Shown here one piece after another: positions 21,573 through 32,981 of a stretch of 64,000 nt of DNA. The notes below the pieces were generated by a model that saw only the letters and a program-made list of their open reading frames with translations, did no database searches and was not told where the DNA came from. The translations under genes and the position numbers were made by a program. The first letter of the stretch is position 1, and each line of letters opens with the position of its first letter. Source of the stretch: Sepiola atlantica (Eukaryota > Mollusca > Cephalopoda > Sepiida > Sepiolidae); contig OY744522.1 in the NCBI GenBank assembly GCA_963556195.1, forward strand, positions 42,304,763-42,368,762, in the 5' to 3' direction.

Positions 21573-21789
21573 GCATACTTTCTCTCCTCTCTCTCCCCTC
21601 TCTCCCCTCTCTCCCTCTCTTTCTTTGCCTTTCCAGTAGTTTTTTTCTTCCCCACCCCTTCTCTCACTCTCTCTATCTCTCTATTTGTCTTTCCATTACT
21701 CTTTGTCGTTTTCGCTCCTCTCTGTCTCTCCATAGCCTTCCGTCTCTCCCTTTCTGCCTTTCCTATTACTCTATCTCTATTTACACCCC

Positions 21790-21835
<46 letters not shown>

Positions 21836-22200
21836 CTATTTTGCTTTTATTACTCTTTGAATTTTCCCCCTTTCGCTCTCTCTCTCTCTCTCTAATTGTA
21901 TTTGTCTGCGTTTCCATTACTCTTTCTCTTTTCGCTTTACTACTTATCTATTTTCTGTACTTCGCATTTTTACTCTTTATCGTGCTTTCTATTACTATCT
22001 CACTTGTTTTGCTCTTTTTCGTCCTCTCTCTTTTTCTGTTACTCTGTTTCGCTTTATTCTCATGCCATTTCTCCATTACACCTCTCTCTTTCTTATCTCT
22101 CTTTCCTTTCTTACTTTGCCATTCTCTCTCTCCCACTAACCCCCCTCTCTCTCTCTCTTCTCTCGCCTCCTCTCTCTTACCTTGCCTTTCTTTTTCCAAT
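21573..22200. repeat. polypyrimidine (CT-rich) tract, about 600 bp
   Basis: The plus strand is overwhelmingly C and T for about 600 bp. It includes pure (CT)n at 21794-21829 and 21875-21893, CTCTCCCCTCTCTCCCCTCT repeats near 21584-21612, and interspersed TTTC(C)ATTACTCT words at about 60-80 bp spacing. Open frames on both strands here are compositional artefacts. Such tracts can form triplex or slipped structures. Confidence 0.9.
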
Positions 22201-22886
22201 TAAAATATTTAAACATCCGATTACCATAAAGTATGGGGATGGCGCGAGAACGCGTTAAGGAGATTTATGGTTAAACAACGGACTCAAGTCCAATAAATGA
22301 ATTTGTTTCCAGCAGTTGGAAAATTGTTAATCGCATTTTGAAACGGTGATCGTAATCTCGCGTTTCCACGCAAGCAACGAGAGGAGAACGAGAATAGATT
22401 CATCAATTTGACAAACGTCGCCTAGAACGACACCCTTGACAGTAAAATATTGGGTGAAAAATGAAGACATTAAACATTTTTTTTTACATACATCAAATTT
22501 CTAGAGTTATATTTTCTATTTTTTCTTAGTCATTAGGAGTTCTCACGGGAATTATATCCAAGTGATATATCATTGGTAAAAACTGGATGATTTCCCTTGA
22601 GTTTGAGTGACAACAAGTCACTCCATATTTTTAGGATTTTACGTTTCTTTCGATCACAATTGCAATTTACGTACTATTGTCGCACCAGCCGTTTACCATA
22701 ACGGCTGCGGGAATTTGAGTGAGAAGAATCTTCTGTAAGATTCCAGTAGTGTCGATGCTTTTTTACTCGCGGTCTGGATCGTGCTAACCCTTGATGTTCT
22801 TTCAATCCTCTCATGCTATCTACGGCCAATTCTGTGGTGACAATCGATGTTAGCGCATATGCAATTGTTTTGGAGGGGGTAAGATT

Positions 22887-22895
<9 letters not shown>
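22201..22895. repeat. family E repeat, copy 3, in unassigned DNA
   Basis: TTGAGTTTGAGTGACAACAAG near 22597 and GGGAATTTGAGTGAGAAGAA near 22711 are two internal units. GCACCAGCCGTTTACCATAA near 22683 matches the block near 18663. No gene is seen in 22201-22540. Confidence 0.45.
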
Positions 22896-22917
<22 letters not shown>

Positions 22918-23335
22918 ACCCTGTAGGTTATTCAAGCGTTGCTCTGTGGACAGTACATTTTGGTTTGAGGTTGACCCAAGGATATGTATTCCGCCGGATG
23001 TAGGGAATTCCTCATTTCTTTCTCCTTTTTTTCTTTTCCCTTTTTCCAATTGTGGATTGCACCAGACTTGATTCTTGTGGGGGCGCATCACAGCTACAAC
23101 ATATTACCGAGTTGTTTTTTCCATTTTTTTCTCCTTAAGTTATTTCAACTATGGCAATTCCCTGTGGGGTATTGCCAGTTGTTGCTGTCAATATATGATG
23201 AAATGCCTAGTAAGCACCTTGCTAGGTAGCGAAACACGTGTAAGGAACAATAACTTTACAAAATAAATAAATAATAAAATACAAGATTTTTTCGTTGTGA
23301 TGTCTCTATTCTGGAAAAAATATATTGGTAAACTC
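22918..23335 (+). mobile_element. (TA)n-flanked non-coding element with hairpin motif
   Basis: The left boundary is a (TA)n at 22896-22917. The sequence up to the next (TA)n at 23340 includes, near 23195-23240, ATGATGAAAT, the hairpin CCTAG...CTAGG, and GCGAAACACGTG. That is an instance of the shared grammar. No second copy is seen in the window and no long inverted arms are visible. Confidence 0.45.
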
Positions 23336-23336
23336 T

Positions 23337-23339
<3 letters not shown>

Positions 23340-23408
<69 letters not shown>
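23340..23408. repeat. (TA)n tract, left boundary of foldback K1
   Basis: About 34 TA units. Confidence 0.97.
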
Positions 23409-23412
<4 letters not shown>

Positions 23413-23828
23413 AAGGAAGGATGAGATTAATTCGACGTAATAGGTAATGAAAAGGAAAAAAACAAAGAGATATTTTTTTATATATTCATCAACATTTCGT
23501 CTTAATTGTAAGACTTGCTCAGGATGATAATTTTAAGAAAAATGTCATGCAAGTACATCGAAATATTGGGTTGACATGATTGGTTGATTAGGAAAAGTAG
23601 TAGCCGTGGACACTATAAGCGCTTGAGGAGAGTCCGCCACTACTGACATCTCGCAGCCTGGACTCTCCTCCAGCAACGGCTACTACTTGTCCTTATCAAC
23701 CCATCATCTCAACCCAATATTTCGATGTACTTGCATGACATTTTTCTTAAAATTATCATCCTGAGGAAGTCTTACAATAAAGACGAAACGTTGATGAATA
23801 TATTAACAAATATTTTTTCCGTTTTATT

Positions 23829-23833
<5 letters not shown>
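23409..23833. mobile_element. (TA)n-flanked foldback element K, copy 1
   Basis: Inverted arms of about 145 bp at roughly 23462-23607 and 23675-23822, with an inner stem GAGGAGAGTCC (23625-23635) / GGACTCTCCTC (23660-23670). The right arm contains CTGAGGA, a hairpin with stem GTCTT/AAGAC, and GAAACGTTGATG at 23761-23795. The left arm carries the diverged complement. (TA)n tracts lie on both sides (23340-23408 and 23834-23860). A half copy lies at 30361-30580. Confidence 0.8.
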
Positions 23834-23860
<27 letters not shown>

Positions 23861-23864
<4 letters not shown>

Positions 23865-24298
23865 GGGTAATATTGTTGAGGTTAAAAACTCCGAAACTAT
23901 ATTGTCTGTAGGTATAAAAAACACTTATATATTTTTTTAAAAACTGTATTGTTTAAAAGTCCATTTTTAGGACGATAGTCTTATAAGTAGAGCACCGTAA
24001 AATTGAGAAAGTTTGTTGTCATCTACGATTAACAAGTTCCGCACGAGCGTTGAAAACTGTAGGCAGCAATGATACTTCCTCCTGCCTCGCCGGGTAAGTG
24101 TATTTTAATTTCAAGTACTGTCTGCGTCGATTGTCGACGGTCGTGTCGTCCTGAGCGTTTGTCTCTTGATTTAAGCCGGAATCTTCGAACTGCGTTCGAT
24201 CCCATGCGACCGCCTACAACACCCACACTTACACTGATGATGATAAAATACTCCAAACGATATCGTCTTCATGTGAAAACAACACTTTAATATTACAT
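23861..24298. other. unassigned, locally GC-richer DNA
   Basis: The stretch 24030-24240 is GC-richer than its surroundings and holds overlapping open frames on both strands (75 and 73 codons), neither with a recognisable domain. A GTAAGTG donor-like word lies at 24094. Not enough for a gene call. Confidence 0.3.
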
Positions 24299-24356
24299 AT
24301 ATATATACACATATATATATTTATATATATCAGCAAATAATACTGATATACATGTA

Positions 24357-24401
<45 letters not shown>
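24299..24401. repeat. (TA)-rich tract
   Basis: TA repeats interrupted by CAC and a short CAGCAAATAATACTG segment. Confidence 0.9.
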
Positions 24402-25434
<1,033 letters not shown>

Positions 25435-25790
25435 TTAATCATTGACTTCTCATTAAGATCGAAAGCTAGTCGAGGATAATGATTATCGAGATAGATAGAT
25501 TGTCAATTGAATGATGAAGAATATTTTGAGGGGATTGGAAATAATGAACGGAATTAGCAAAGCATTATTACTTATGGAAACGGTTTAATTGAAGTATTTG
25601 TGTACATATAATTTGAAGATGACTATGTTGTAGTTGACAGGGAAGCAGTCCCTTAGTAATTTTTTAACATATGGAAAATTCTTGGAAATAAACTCGGTTC
25701 ATGAAAACCCCTCTTGGCACTTGTCACAAGGAGGAATGAAGGAAAGTTTTTTTGATGTGTGGTTGTTAGACGAGTTCTTGCTGTGAATCT
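25435..25790 (-). mobile_element. LINE family C 3' fragment
   Basis: GAAGATGACTATGTTGTAGT near 25614 and GAAAATTCTTGGAAATAAACTC near 25673 match the minus strand of 58540-59155. AAAGCTAGTCGAGGATAA near 25463 matches its 3' tail. Heavily mutated. Confidence 0.55.
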
Positions 25791-25798
25791 TTTACAAT

Positions 25799-25863
25799 GA
25801 GGATTATTATTATTATTGTCATTGATGTTATTGTTATTACTTTTATTATTATTATAATTATTA

Positions 25864-25895
<32 letters not shown>

Positions 25896-25965
25896 GTCAT
25901 TATTATTATTATTATTGTCATTATTATCATTATTATTATTGTTATTTTTGTTATTATTATTAGTT
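25799..25965. repeat. (ATT)n microsatellite with GTC/GTT interruptions
   Basis: About 165 bp of ATT repeats with regularly placed ATTGTC and ATTGTT variants. It yields isoleucine-rich artefactual frames on both strands. Confidence 0.95.
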
Positions 25966-26599
25966 TATACAAGTATTATTATGCGATATTATTATTAAAT
26001 ATAATTAAAGCAATCTATCATTATGCCATCACATGTGCATGTGTGTTTGCGATGTGTACACGTATGTAAATTAGATATCTACGCTGTAAAAGAGAGTCAG
26101 TCTTTCTGTAAATGCTCCCACAAATATTAATACATATTAGACAGTGGTAGAAACAAGATAGAGTGAGCGAGCGAAAAGAAATACATACATAGCTAAGACA
26201 AAGAGAGATGTGTGACTTGTTCAGTTAATTATAAATTACGACGAATTAAAACAATTAAAAGAAAATTCTCAAAAAATTATTCTATCTCAGTTCTACGATA
26301 TATTGTAACATGTATTTTGTACTATTAAAATATATAGGAAAATAGCCTTAGGGAAACAGACGTTTATAAACGCACATTTAGCATATTCAGAGATTGACAG
26401 ATTTTCTTGCTTATTGCAAAAATAATCAACTGAATATTGAGAGATTTCTGATGACATTCATAATTACTACTATGTTATTACTTAAATTACTAAAACTCTC
26501 AGTAATACTTTTGGTTCTATATGCAGACTAATTATCTACAGCAATCATATTAGTCGAGGGTACGTCATCAACAATATGGCGGACAGAGGCTAATCGATT
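25966..26599. other. unassigned DNA with a YY1-like site
   Basis: AATATGGCGGA at 26573-26583 fits the YY1 pattern and lies just upstream of a LINE A fragment; relevance is unknown. Segment 26310-26380 weakly resembles family H at 56560-56640. Otherwise nothing is recognised. Confidence 0.3.
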
Positions 26600-27060
26600 T
26601 TGAAGTTAGTCCACACAAGTGTCTCTAATCTAATATGTCCCACACTGTTTACTAAGCTCCAGTTCGTGTTCCATCGCCGCAAAGTTGCATCCATGTGCTT
26701 GTTTTACAAGTACTGCGACGGAATCGTTTCCGACGAACTGCTTTATTAACGTAAATACCACAGACACGCCAGGCAAGAAGCAAAATCACACACCTTCACT
26801 GTAGAGGTCCCCTAATGCCGGCTGACTTTCTACTCTAATAGCTTTTTTTCTCTCAAACCGTTTCTCTTTGGAATCCCGTATTTGCTCCCTGTTTCTCCTA
26901 CTGTACCAACATACACAAATTTAAATGTAATGTGAACAAGCATCTCGCTGCACAACCATTTAAGATGCCCCCTATTAATATCGATACTAATTCACAGTAG
27001 TCCCGTATATCCTAATGGCAATGTGCCTTGTTTGGGGTCAATTAAAGTTTAAAAAAAAAC
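26600..27060 (+). mobile_element. LINE family A 3' fragment, copy 2
   Basis: Plus-strand translation gives a KLQFVFHRRKVASM block, then FYKY, then AKSHTFTVEVP, FYSNSFF and a KCNVNKHLAAQPFK end before a stop near 26998. The 3' UTR ends GTGCCTTGTTTGGGGTCAAT followed by an A-rich tail at 27044-27062. Comparison with copies 1 and 3 fixes the element's 3' end. It is 5'-truncated, as usual for target-primed retrotransposition. Confidence 0.82.
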
Positions 27061-27884
27061 AACATTAAAAAAAAATCCGAACATACAGATGATTGTGCCG
27101 ATGTGAGTGCAAATGAAAAAAAAAGAAATAAAGATGAAATAAAATTATTGTACTTGTTATATTTATTTCAAAATATTAACACTTTTCTTTTCAAATTAAT
27201 GTTTAAAAAGAGATGAATCATTTCATGCATACTGTTATTCCACAACTACAAATAGAAAAATAGCTATAAATTATCATGAATTTTAATTTGACTAATTATA
27301 TTTGTTTTCGTCAGGGACATTGAGAAATACATTTTCTTCCATTCTAGTGTTTTTTTCGGGAGTCAGCTCAATTTGAAGGTCGTGTTTCAAGATCAAGTTA
27401 GATCAAGTACGTAGAATGTCTGTAAAAAGTACGCATGAAAGGGAGTAATCATTAATTGTGTTTTTCTGTGCTTACCGATAGAGATGAAAATACATAAATA
27501 TAACAACTAAAATATTCTAAATAAACTATAAACCATTTTTCAGAATTAAAGAATGTCCCCTTTCTTTAATTTCGAAAGAATTAAATTAATATCTTCGAGT
27601 GTCTGTATGGGTGTGTTTCTTGCCTTTGCGTTATTTTGATGTTTTGTACTACGACAGAGTTTAAGTAAACATACGTTTTTTGGGGGAAGGATGCCGAAAC
27701 CATTTCTCTCTAAATTATTGTTGTAACTGAACTAGGTTTTAACCCTATTTTAATAATTAAAAAAAAAATCGGGAAGAAATGACGGTAAATGTTACATTTA
27801 AACCATCAAATAGGTGATGTTATCGTGTGTCGGTGTGTGTGTTTTTAGCGCCTATACGTAACTTTAATAATGTGTTGTTAGTAC
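27061..27884. other. unassigned AT-rich DNA
   Basis: Several A runs; no gene, RNA or named repeat was recognised. Confidence 0.4.
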
Positions 27885-28050
27885 TTCTACACAATACGAA
27901 CAAGACTATTTTTAACCTTATCTTTACCTAATCCTATCTAACTATAACCTAACCCTAAGTTAACTCTAAACACACCCTAACATTACCCTAACCTAATTTT
28001 TGGGTTTAGTTCGGCAAAAGTCAGTTCAGTTTAGTTCGTATTGTGTAGAA
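27885..28050. mobile_element. MITE-like element with 17-bp terminal inverted repeats
   Basis: TTCTACACAATACGAAC at 27885-27901 is the exact reverse complement of 28034-28050. The 132-bp interior is rich in CCTAA/CCCTAA-like words. The small size and inverted termini suggest a MITE. No target duplication is clear (flanks GTAC and ACACC). Confidence 0.5.
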
Positions 28051-29187
28051 ACACCCTTTTGTTTTATTACAACAAGGTTTACGTAAATAAATACTTTGTT
28101 CAAGGGAAATGCAGTAACTAAAAAAATAGAAAGATAGAAAAATATAAAGCTTGTTAACAAAAAACGTCAAAATATGGGTTTCTTAAAATACGTTTTTAAC
28201 GATAAAATGTTATTTCAAACGGAAGCGTGACAAACCAATGAACGGATGAAATTGTATTTCAAACGGAAGCGTGGATAAAGACACTAACAGCAATGTGAAG
28301 TCGCATCTACAAAATAAAATTAATGATAAAAAACAACAGAATCCATTAATTTTGTTCTCTGTCACATGACGTCACGTCGGGATCGATATATTTTGGGCGC
28401 GAAAAGTCGGCTTGAGGCATGGCGTAAAGGTCGTCACTGAGATCTTGTAGTGATAAGTGAAGAGAAGAGAGTGGTCTATCAGGCCAGAGTAGGGCTGAAT
28501 TCGGAACACTGCTGATGACGTGGGGTGTGTGAAAAACAAAGCCGGAATTGGAGGGTGCAGATAGAATACAAAAATAATATATAAAATCCGAAATTAAGCA
28601 AACAAATATGTAAAGTCGGGACAACACAAAATGCGAAAAGGATAAAACATTAGATGCACTGGAACAAATTCCTAGTTTCAAAGTAACTCGAAATAGCAAT
28701 AATAATAAGACGAGCAGGGATACTAGGAAAGTCATTGAGTGTGGAAACCAAGCTACATAATAAAATAATACCGATGAACCTAAGTACGTTTAAATGGAAA
28801 TAGAGCAAAAATATTTTTTAAAAACATTTTATATATCTAAATGGCTGGAAACTACGATAAATTCTATAACCTACCCCCCCCCAGTCTCAATTAGTACCAT
28901 ACAAAATGGTCGTGAATTGTCAAATTAGATTGAAATGCCGAGGAAAGAAAATTACCAACCGGAACTGCGCTAGAGTGGCGTGAAGAGTACTGACACCTTT
29001 GGGAGGCTTATTGACACTAACATTTCAGAAAACGCATGCGATAGTTTTCACCGAGAAATCATTTTTTGGAAATCTAAAGAGACTTGTTATTAATCAGACT
29101 CCAAGGAAAACCACCTGTTATTACCAGGGAGAAATCAAATATGACGACACGTGTGAAAACCTCTAGTGTGTATAAAATAGTATATAA
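28051..29187. other. unassigned DNA with a 44-bp-spaced direct repeat
   Basis: TTTCAAACGGAAGCGTG occurs at about 28214 and again at about 28258. The 129-codon minus-strand frame 28346-28735 is hydrophobic in its first third but has no recognisable family. No supported gene. Confidence 0.35.
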
Positions 29188-29211
29188 AATAATAATAATA
29201 ATAATAATAAC

Positions 29212-29246
<35 letters not shown>

Positions 29247-29273
29247 TGATGATGATGATGATAATAATAATAA
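29188..29273. repeat. (AAT)n with internal (GAT)n
   Basis: AAT repeats switch to six GAT units and back. The resulting frames are artefacts. Confidence 0.95.
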
Positions 29274-29289
29274 AGAATGTTAGTTATCA

Positions 29290-30050
29290 AATTCAGAAAA
29301 GAAACTATACTACATATGCTGAAGAATGGAACTCTCAAAATGACGAAGTAATAGGCCTATTCACTGAAGGTCGTAAAGAACATTTACAATGGACGCCATA
29401 ACTATGGATATCTGGGAATTCTGGAAGCGTGAACTGTAATATAAAATAGCGTGGGAAGACATAATGATAAAACCCAATAAAATACACCAATACCTGGGCA
29501 ATACCACGGGGTAGAATTACTCAGGACTCTTGATACACTGGGCAAAAGAATACCTCATTAATCTAGATTAAACAAGGAAACGGATGTTCACACAGAAGGC
29601 AATACATCCAAATGACTTTGTAGAAAAAAAATGAGCATTGAAGATTGCGTAGACGAAAATAATGCAGATTGGTTGATTACAACCGTAAACAATCATTAAT
29701 GTGAATAGTTCAGAGAAGAGTGTAATGAATAAAGACACATCAACAAGTAAAGAAAGAGAAACATAAACATGGTTTAGAAAATTGCATATCAAAAGAGAAA
29801 TGAAATCGCTAACAACGCGACCAGTACAAACTACATGACAAAACGGTAAGGCAAAACCCACCAATAGAAGCAATACTGTAAACGGTAAATTACATAATCA
29901 GTGAATGCTGGAGACTAGCCCCGAAGCATACAAGACAACTATATGAAGCGTGAAAAGCGCAGTCCACTGAGAACTATGCAAACGTCTTTACTTTGAATAT
30001 GCAGACAAATGGTACAGACAACAACCAGAGAGAGGATTTTAAAATAAATA
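29290..30050 (+). mobile_element. L1-like LINE 3' end, copy 2
   Basis: Plus-strand translation contains TWFRKLHIKREMKSL near 29771-29815, matching the region before the zinc-knuckle of L1-like elements. SECWRLAPK-like sequence lies near 29900-29930 and ELCKRLYFEYADKWYRQQPE near 29970-30030. These blocks occur in the same order as at 100-560. Frames shift between blocks. Sequence 29290-29750 may belong to the same element but is less clear. Confidence 0.62.
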
Positions 30051-30360
30051 CGAGGTTAGTACATAAATATTACAAACAAGAATCAAATAGGTTTTTTTAA
30101 AATAAGTTATAACGCGTTAAGTACAAAAGTTTAAATTCACAAATCAAGGTTGCACAACTATGGAAATTCTATGAAATTAAACAATCTACGGAGATTACAA
30201 ATGAATAAATAGAAACATTGATAGCAATATAAAAAAAAATGAAATGAAAAAAAAATGTTTAAGTATATGTTTAGAAGACACGTAGTAATATAAGCTGGAA
30301 TAAATCAATCGGCAGACAAATAAACTAAGGTGGGACAACCGGAAGTGAACATAGAGAAAA
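30051..30360. other. unassigned A-rich DNA
   Basis: Poly-A runs and no recognisable content. Confidence 0.4.
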
Positions 30361-30580
30361 AAACAAGAGATTTTTTTTTTCATGAATTCAGGCTCCTGGA
30401 CTCTCCTCCAGCGCTTACAGTAGCCATGGCTACTACTTTTCCTTCATCACTCCATCATGTCAACCCAAAATTTCGATGTACTTGCATGACACTTTTCTTC
30501 AAATTATCATCCTGAGGAAGTCTTACAATAAAGACGAAACTTTGATGAATACATAAAAATATATCTCTTGTTTTTTTTTT
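30361..30580 (+). mobile_element. foldback element K, half copy
   Basis: Contains the inner stem CTGGACTCTCCTCCAGCG and the complete right arm of K1, including CTGAGGAAGTCTTACAATAA then AGACGAAAC at 30511-30540. The left arm is reduced to AACAAGAGA, which still pairs with TCTCTTGTT at the right end. It shows how a palindromic copy becomes single-armed. A (TA)n tract lies just to the right. Confidence 0.75.
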
Positions 30581-30596
30581 CCTTTTTCATTTCCCA

Positions 30597-30820
<224 letters not shown>

Positions 30821-30836
30821 AGAGAGAGAGAGAAAG

Positions 30837-30837
<1 letters not shown>

Positions 30838-30887
<50 letters not shown>

Positions 30888-31040
30888 GATGGGATAGAGA
30901 TAAAGAGTGCATAGATTGATATGAAAGCAGAAAAAAATATATATTTATTTATATATATATAGAGAGAGAGAGAGGGGAGAGAGGGGAAGAGTGAGAGGGA
31001 GAGAGAGAGGGGGGAAGAGGGAGAAAGAAAGTACATAGAT
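30838..31040. repeat. (GATA)n and GA-rich tract
   Basis: About 12 GATA units at 30838-30887, then GA-rich sequence at 30960-31030. Several rounds of microsatellite birth are contiguous with the preceding (TA)n. Confidence 0.95.
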
Positions 31041-31774
31041 AGATATGAAAGCAGGTTAACTATTAGCGCCAAACAATCTGATTATTTTAAGGCATTTTAA
31101 TCTTTTTTCAAACCCTTAGAGATTTTGCTCCGTAAGTTTGGCAAAGGAACAATGGCCGCTAATATACGATCCTCCATTTTGACCGGAAAAAAGTTCATGT
31201 AATTTTCTGTGCAATTTGTATAATTCGATAATCGATGCCATTTACAGGAGAATCTAATCTAATTTGCTGCTAATTTCCAGCTTCTGGCAGCTAAAAATAA
31301 TCTAAACCTACATAGATTTCGTTTTTTTATGTTTAAGTCATTAGAACAAAAAAGATAGAAAACATTTTTTAAAAGAAATGACACCAACTTACTGCTTCTT
31401 TTTTATTGTTTATTCTTAATACGTCCTGGCAACGGTTTTGTCTGTCATTTGATCAGTTTATTGTTGAATCTCCCGGTCTGTCAAGCTTCAGTTTTTAAAT
31501 GACATTAAAAGTGCACAAGGTAAGGAATATAGACCCATGTGTATACTGGTTTCTATCTAGAAGTTGTATGTTACGAGTTTTATAATGTGCTGCAATTTCA
31601 GATTTTTGATTTTCTTCTTAATTTCAGTCATTTATTTATTTACCTAATCGTTTTACTTTCTTTTCCACCCGGTTGCTACTACTACCCCTCATAGCCTTAT
31701 TGTCTTATTCGCTTTTAATCTCACCATTTAAAACATTCAAAGACCAAAACATTAACCAACTAAGAAAGGTTTGT
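31041..31774. other. unassigned DNA
   Basis: TTATTTATTTACCTAATCG...GGTTGCTACTACTACC near 31627-31685 resembles 45073-45140, hinting at an unidentified dispersed repeat. Nothing else is recognised. Confidence 0.35.
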
Positions 31775-31890
31775 AGAGTTTTAATATTATACTTGACGAT
31801 TAATTACCGTTGGTTGAACGTTGTTATCTTGTGCATTAGTGGATATATTTAGTGCACTTATAAAGTTCACAAACAATAAGTATTTTAATT
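31775..31890 (+). repeat. family J repeat, left copy
   Basis: TATACTTGACGATTAATTACCG and TGCATTAGTGGATATATTTAG match 32877-32942 in direct orientation, about 1.09 kb apart. A foldback element (31953-32535) lies between the two copies. Confidence 0.65.
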
Positions 31891-31952
31891 AATTCTAGTA
31901 TTATGTTTCGCAATTTTTTACATGAGGATTGATTATTTACATTACTTGGATT

Positions 31953-32535
31953 ACCCGGACTACTTCGATGTTATTCTGACAACGTTTCCGCCGATGTAAC
32001 CTCCGATATTCTTCAGGCACATCTTATCGAACTATAGAATGTTAATATCGAACACTGGAATTTGTAGTGAATATCGAACAGCTTTACTTAAGTCATGGAG
32101 GAAGCTTAGTGTGGTGTCGTCATCCATGAGCGGCTAGGAGTCTTACGTAATTCGTAGAAGTATTCTTAAGCATCGCCCGCATGTAAGATTGAATCTTTAA
32201 AGAACCTGTGGCGTGACGGATATAAATGATAAGTCATAATCAGATCTAAGTGACAATCTTCTGGGCTTGAGGGGTTCACTCTTCAGTGCGGGTAATATTT
32301 AAGAATACCATTACGAAATTCTTAAGACTGTTACCGGATAATGACTGATGGAACGATAGCAAGCTACAGTCGTAGATTAAATAAAAGATTATGTTCGACA
32401 TTCCGTTCAGATTCCCGAGTTCGACATAAAACTTTCTGAGTTCAACTAGACGCACATGAAGATGCTCGGAAGTTTGGCTGACATGTTGTGAGAATTACAT
32501 GCACGATGAGGATCGTAATCCGAATAATACAAATG
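31953..32535. mobile_element. foldback element L, copy 1 (degenerate)
   Basis: The left part carries GACAACGTTTCCGCCGATG near 31978-31996 and TTCTTCAGGCAC near 32009-32020. The right part carries the diverged complement, with ATTCCCGAGTTCGACATAA near 32412 and TGTTGTGAGAATTACATGC near 32485. Arms pair imperfectly over more than 200 bp. Related copies are at 52905-53460 and 58228-58480. Confidence 0.65.
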
Positions 32536-32861
32536 CATTTTTGTTAGTTTATAAAACAAGTATTAGTTATGTGTGTTTGTGCGTTTTATAACTATATTCT
32601 CAAATCCTCAAATATTTCAAATAGATAGAACATGCACTAAATAACATGAAATGTATTTTAACAGACACCAAATTACCGTCTACATATGAACGCGAATAAA
32701 TAAAATCAAAATGGAGATTAACTAAACACACCATGAATCAGATATGAACTCTAAAGCGGATGTTGTTAATATGTATAAGTTTTTACCAATCAAGATTCTC
32801 TTTTCATCCTAGAACGTTTAATATGCAAACAATTAATGAAGCAAGCAAGCAAGCAAAGTTA
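32536..32861. other. unassigned DNA
   Basis: Contains a short (GCAA)4 run near 32842; nothing else is recognised. Confidence 0.4.
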
Positions 32862-32981
32862 CCGATATTTTAGAATTATACTTGACGATTTATGGTCAGT
32901 TTGGTCAACGTTAGTAGAATGTACATTAGTGGATATATTTAGGTCCTTTAGCCAATTCTTGAAGTAATAGATATTTTATTT
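32862..32981 (+). repeat. family J repeat, right copy
   Basis: Direct copy of 31775-31890. It is interrupted on its right by the A-tail side of LINE A copy 3, so LINE A seems to have inserted into it. Confidence 0.65.

Noticed and set aside
21405..22258. Several 109-151-codon ORFs
   Set aside because: Serine/leucine/phenylalanine-rich readings of a polypyrimidine tract, open in several frames on both strands.
27930..28000. Interstitial telomeric array
   Set aside because: CCTAA-like words are irregular and never form a clean TTAGGG array.
28346..28735. 129-codon minus-strand ORF
   Set aside because: Leucine-rich start in AT-rich DNA and no recognisable family.
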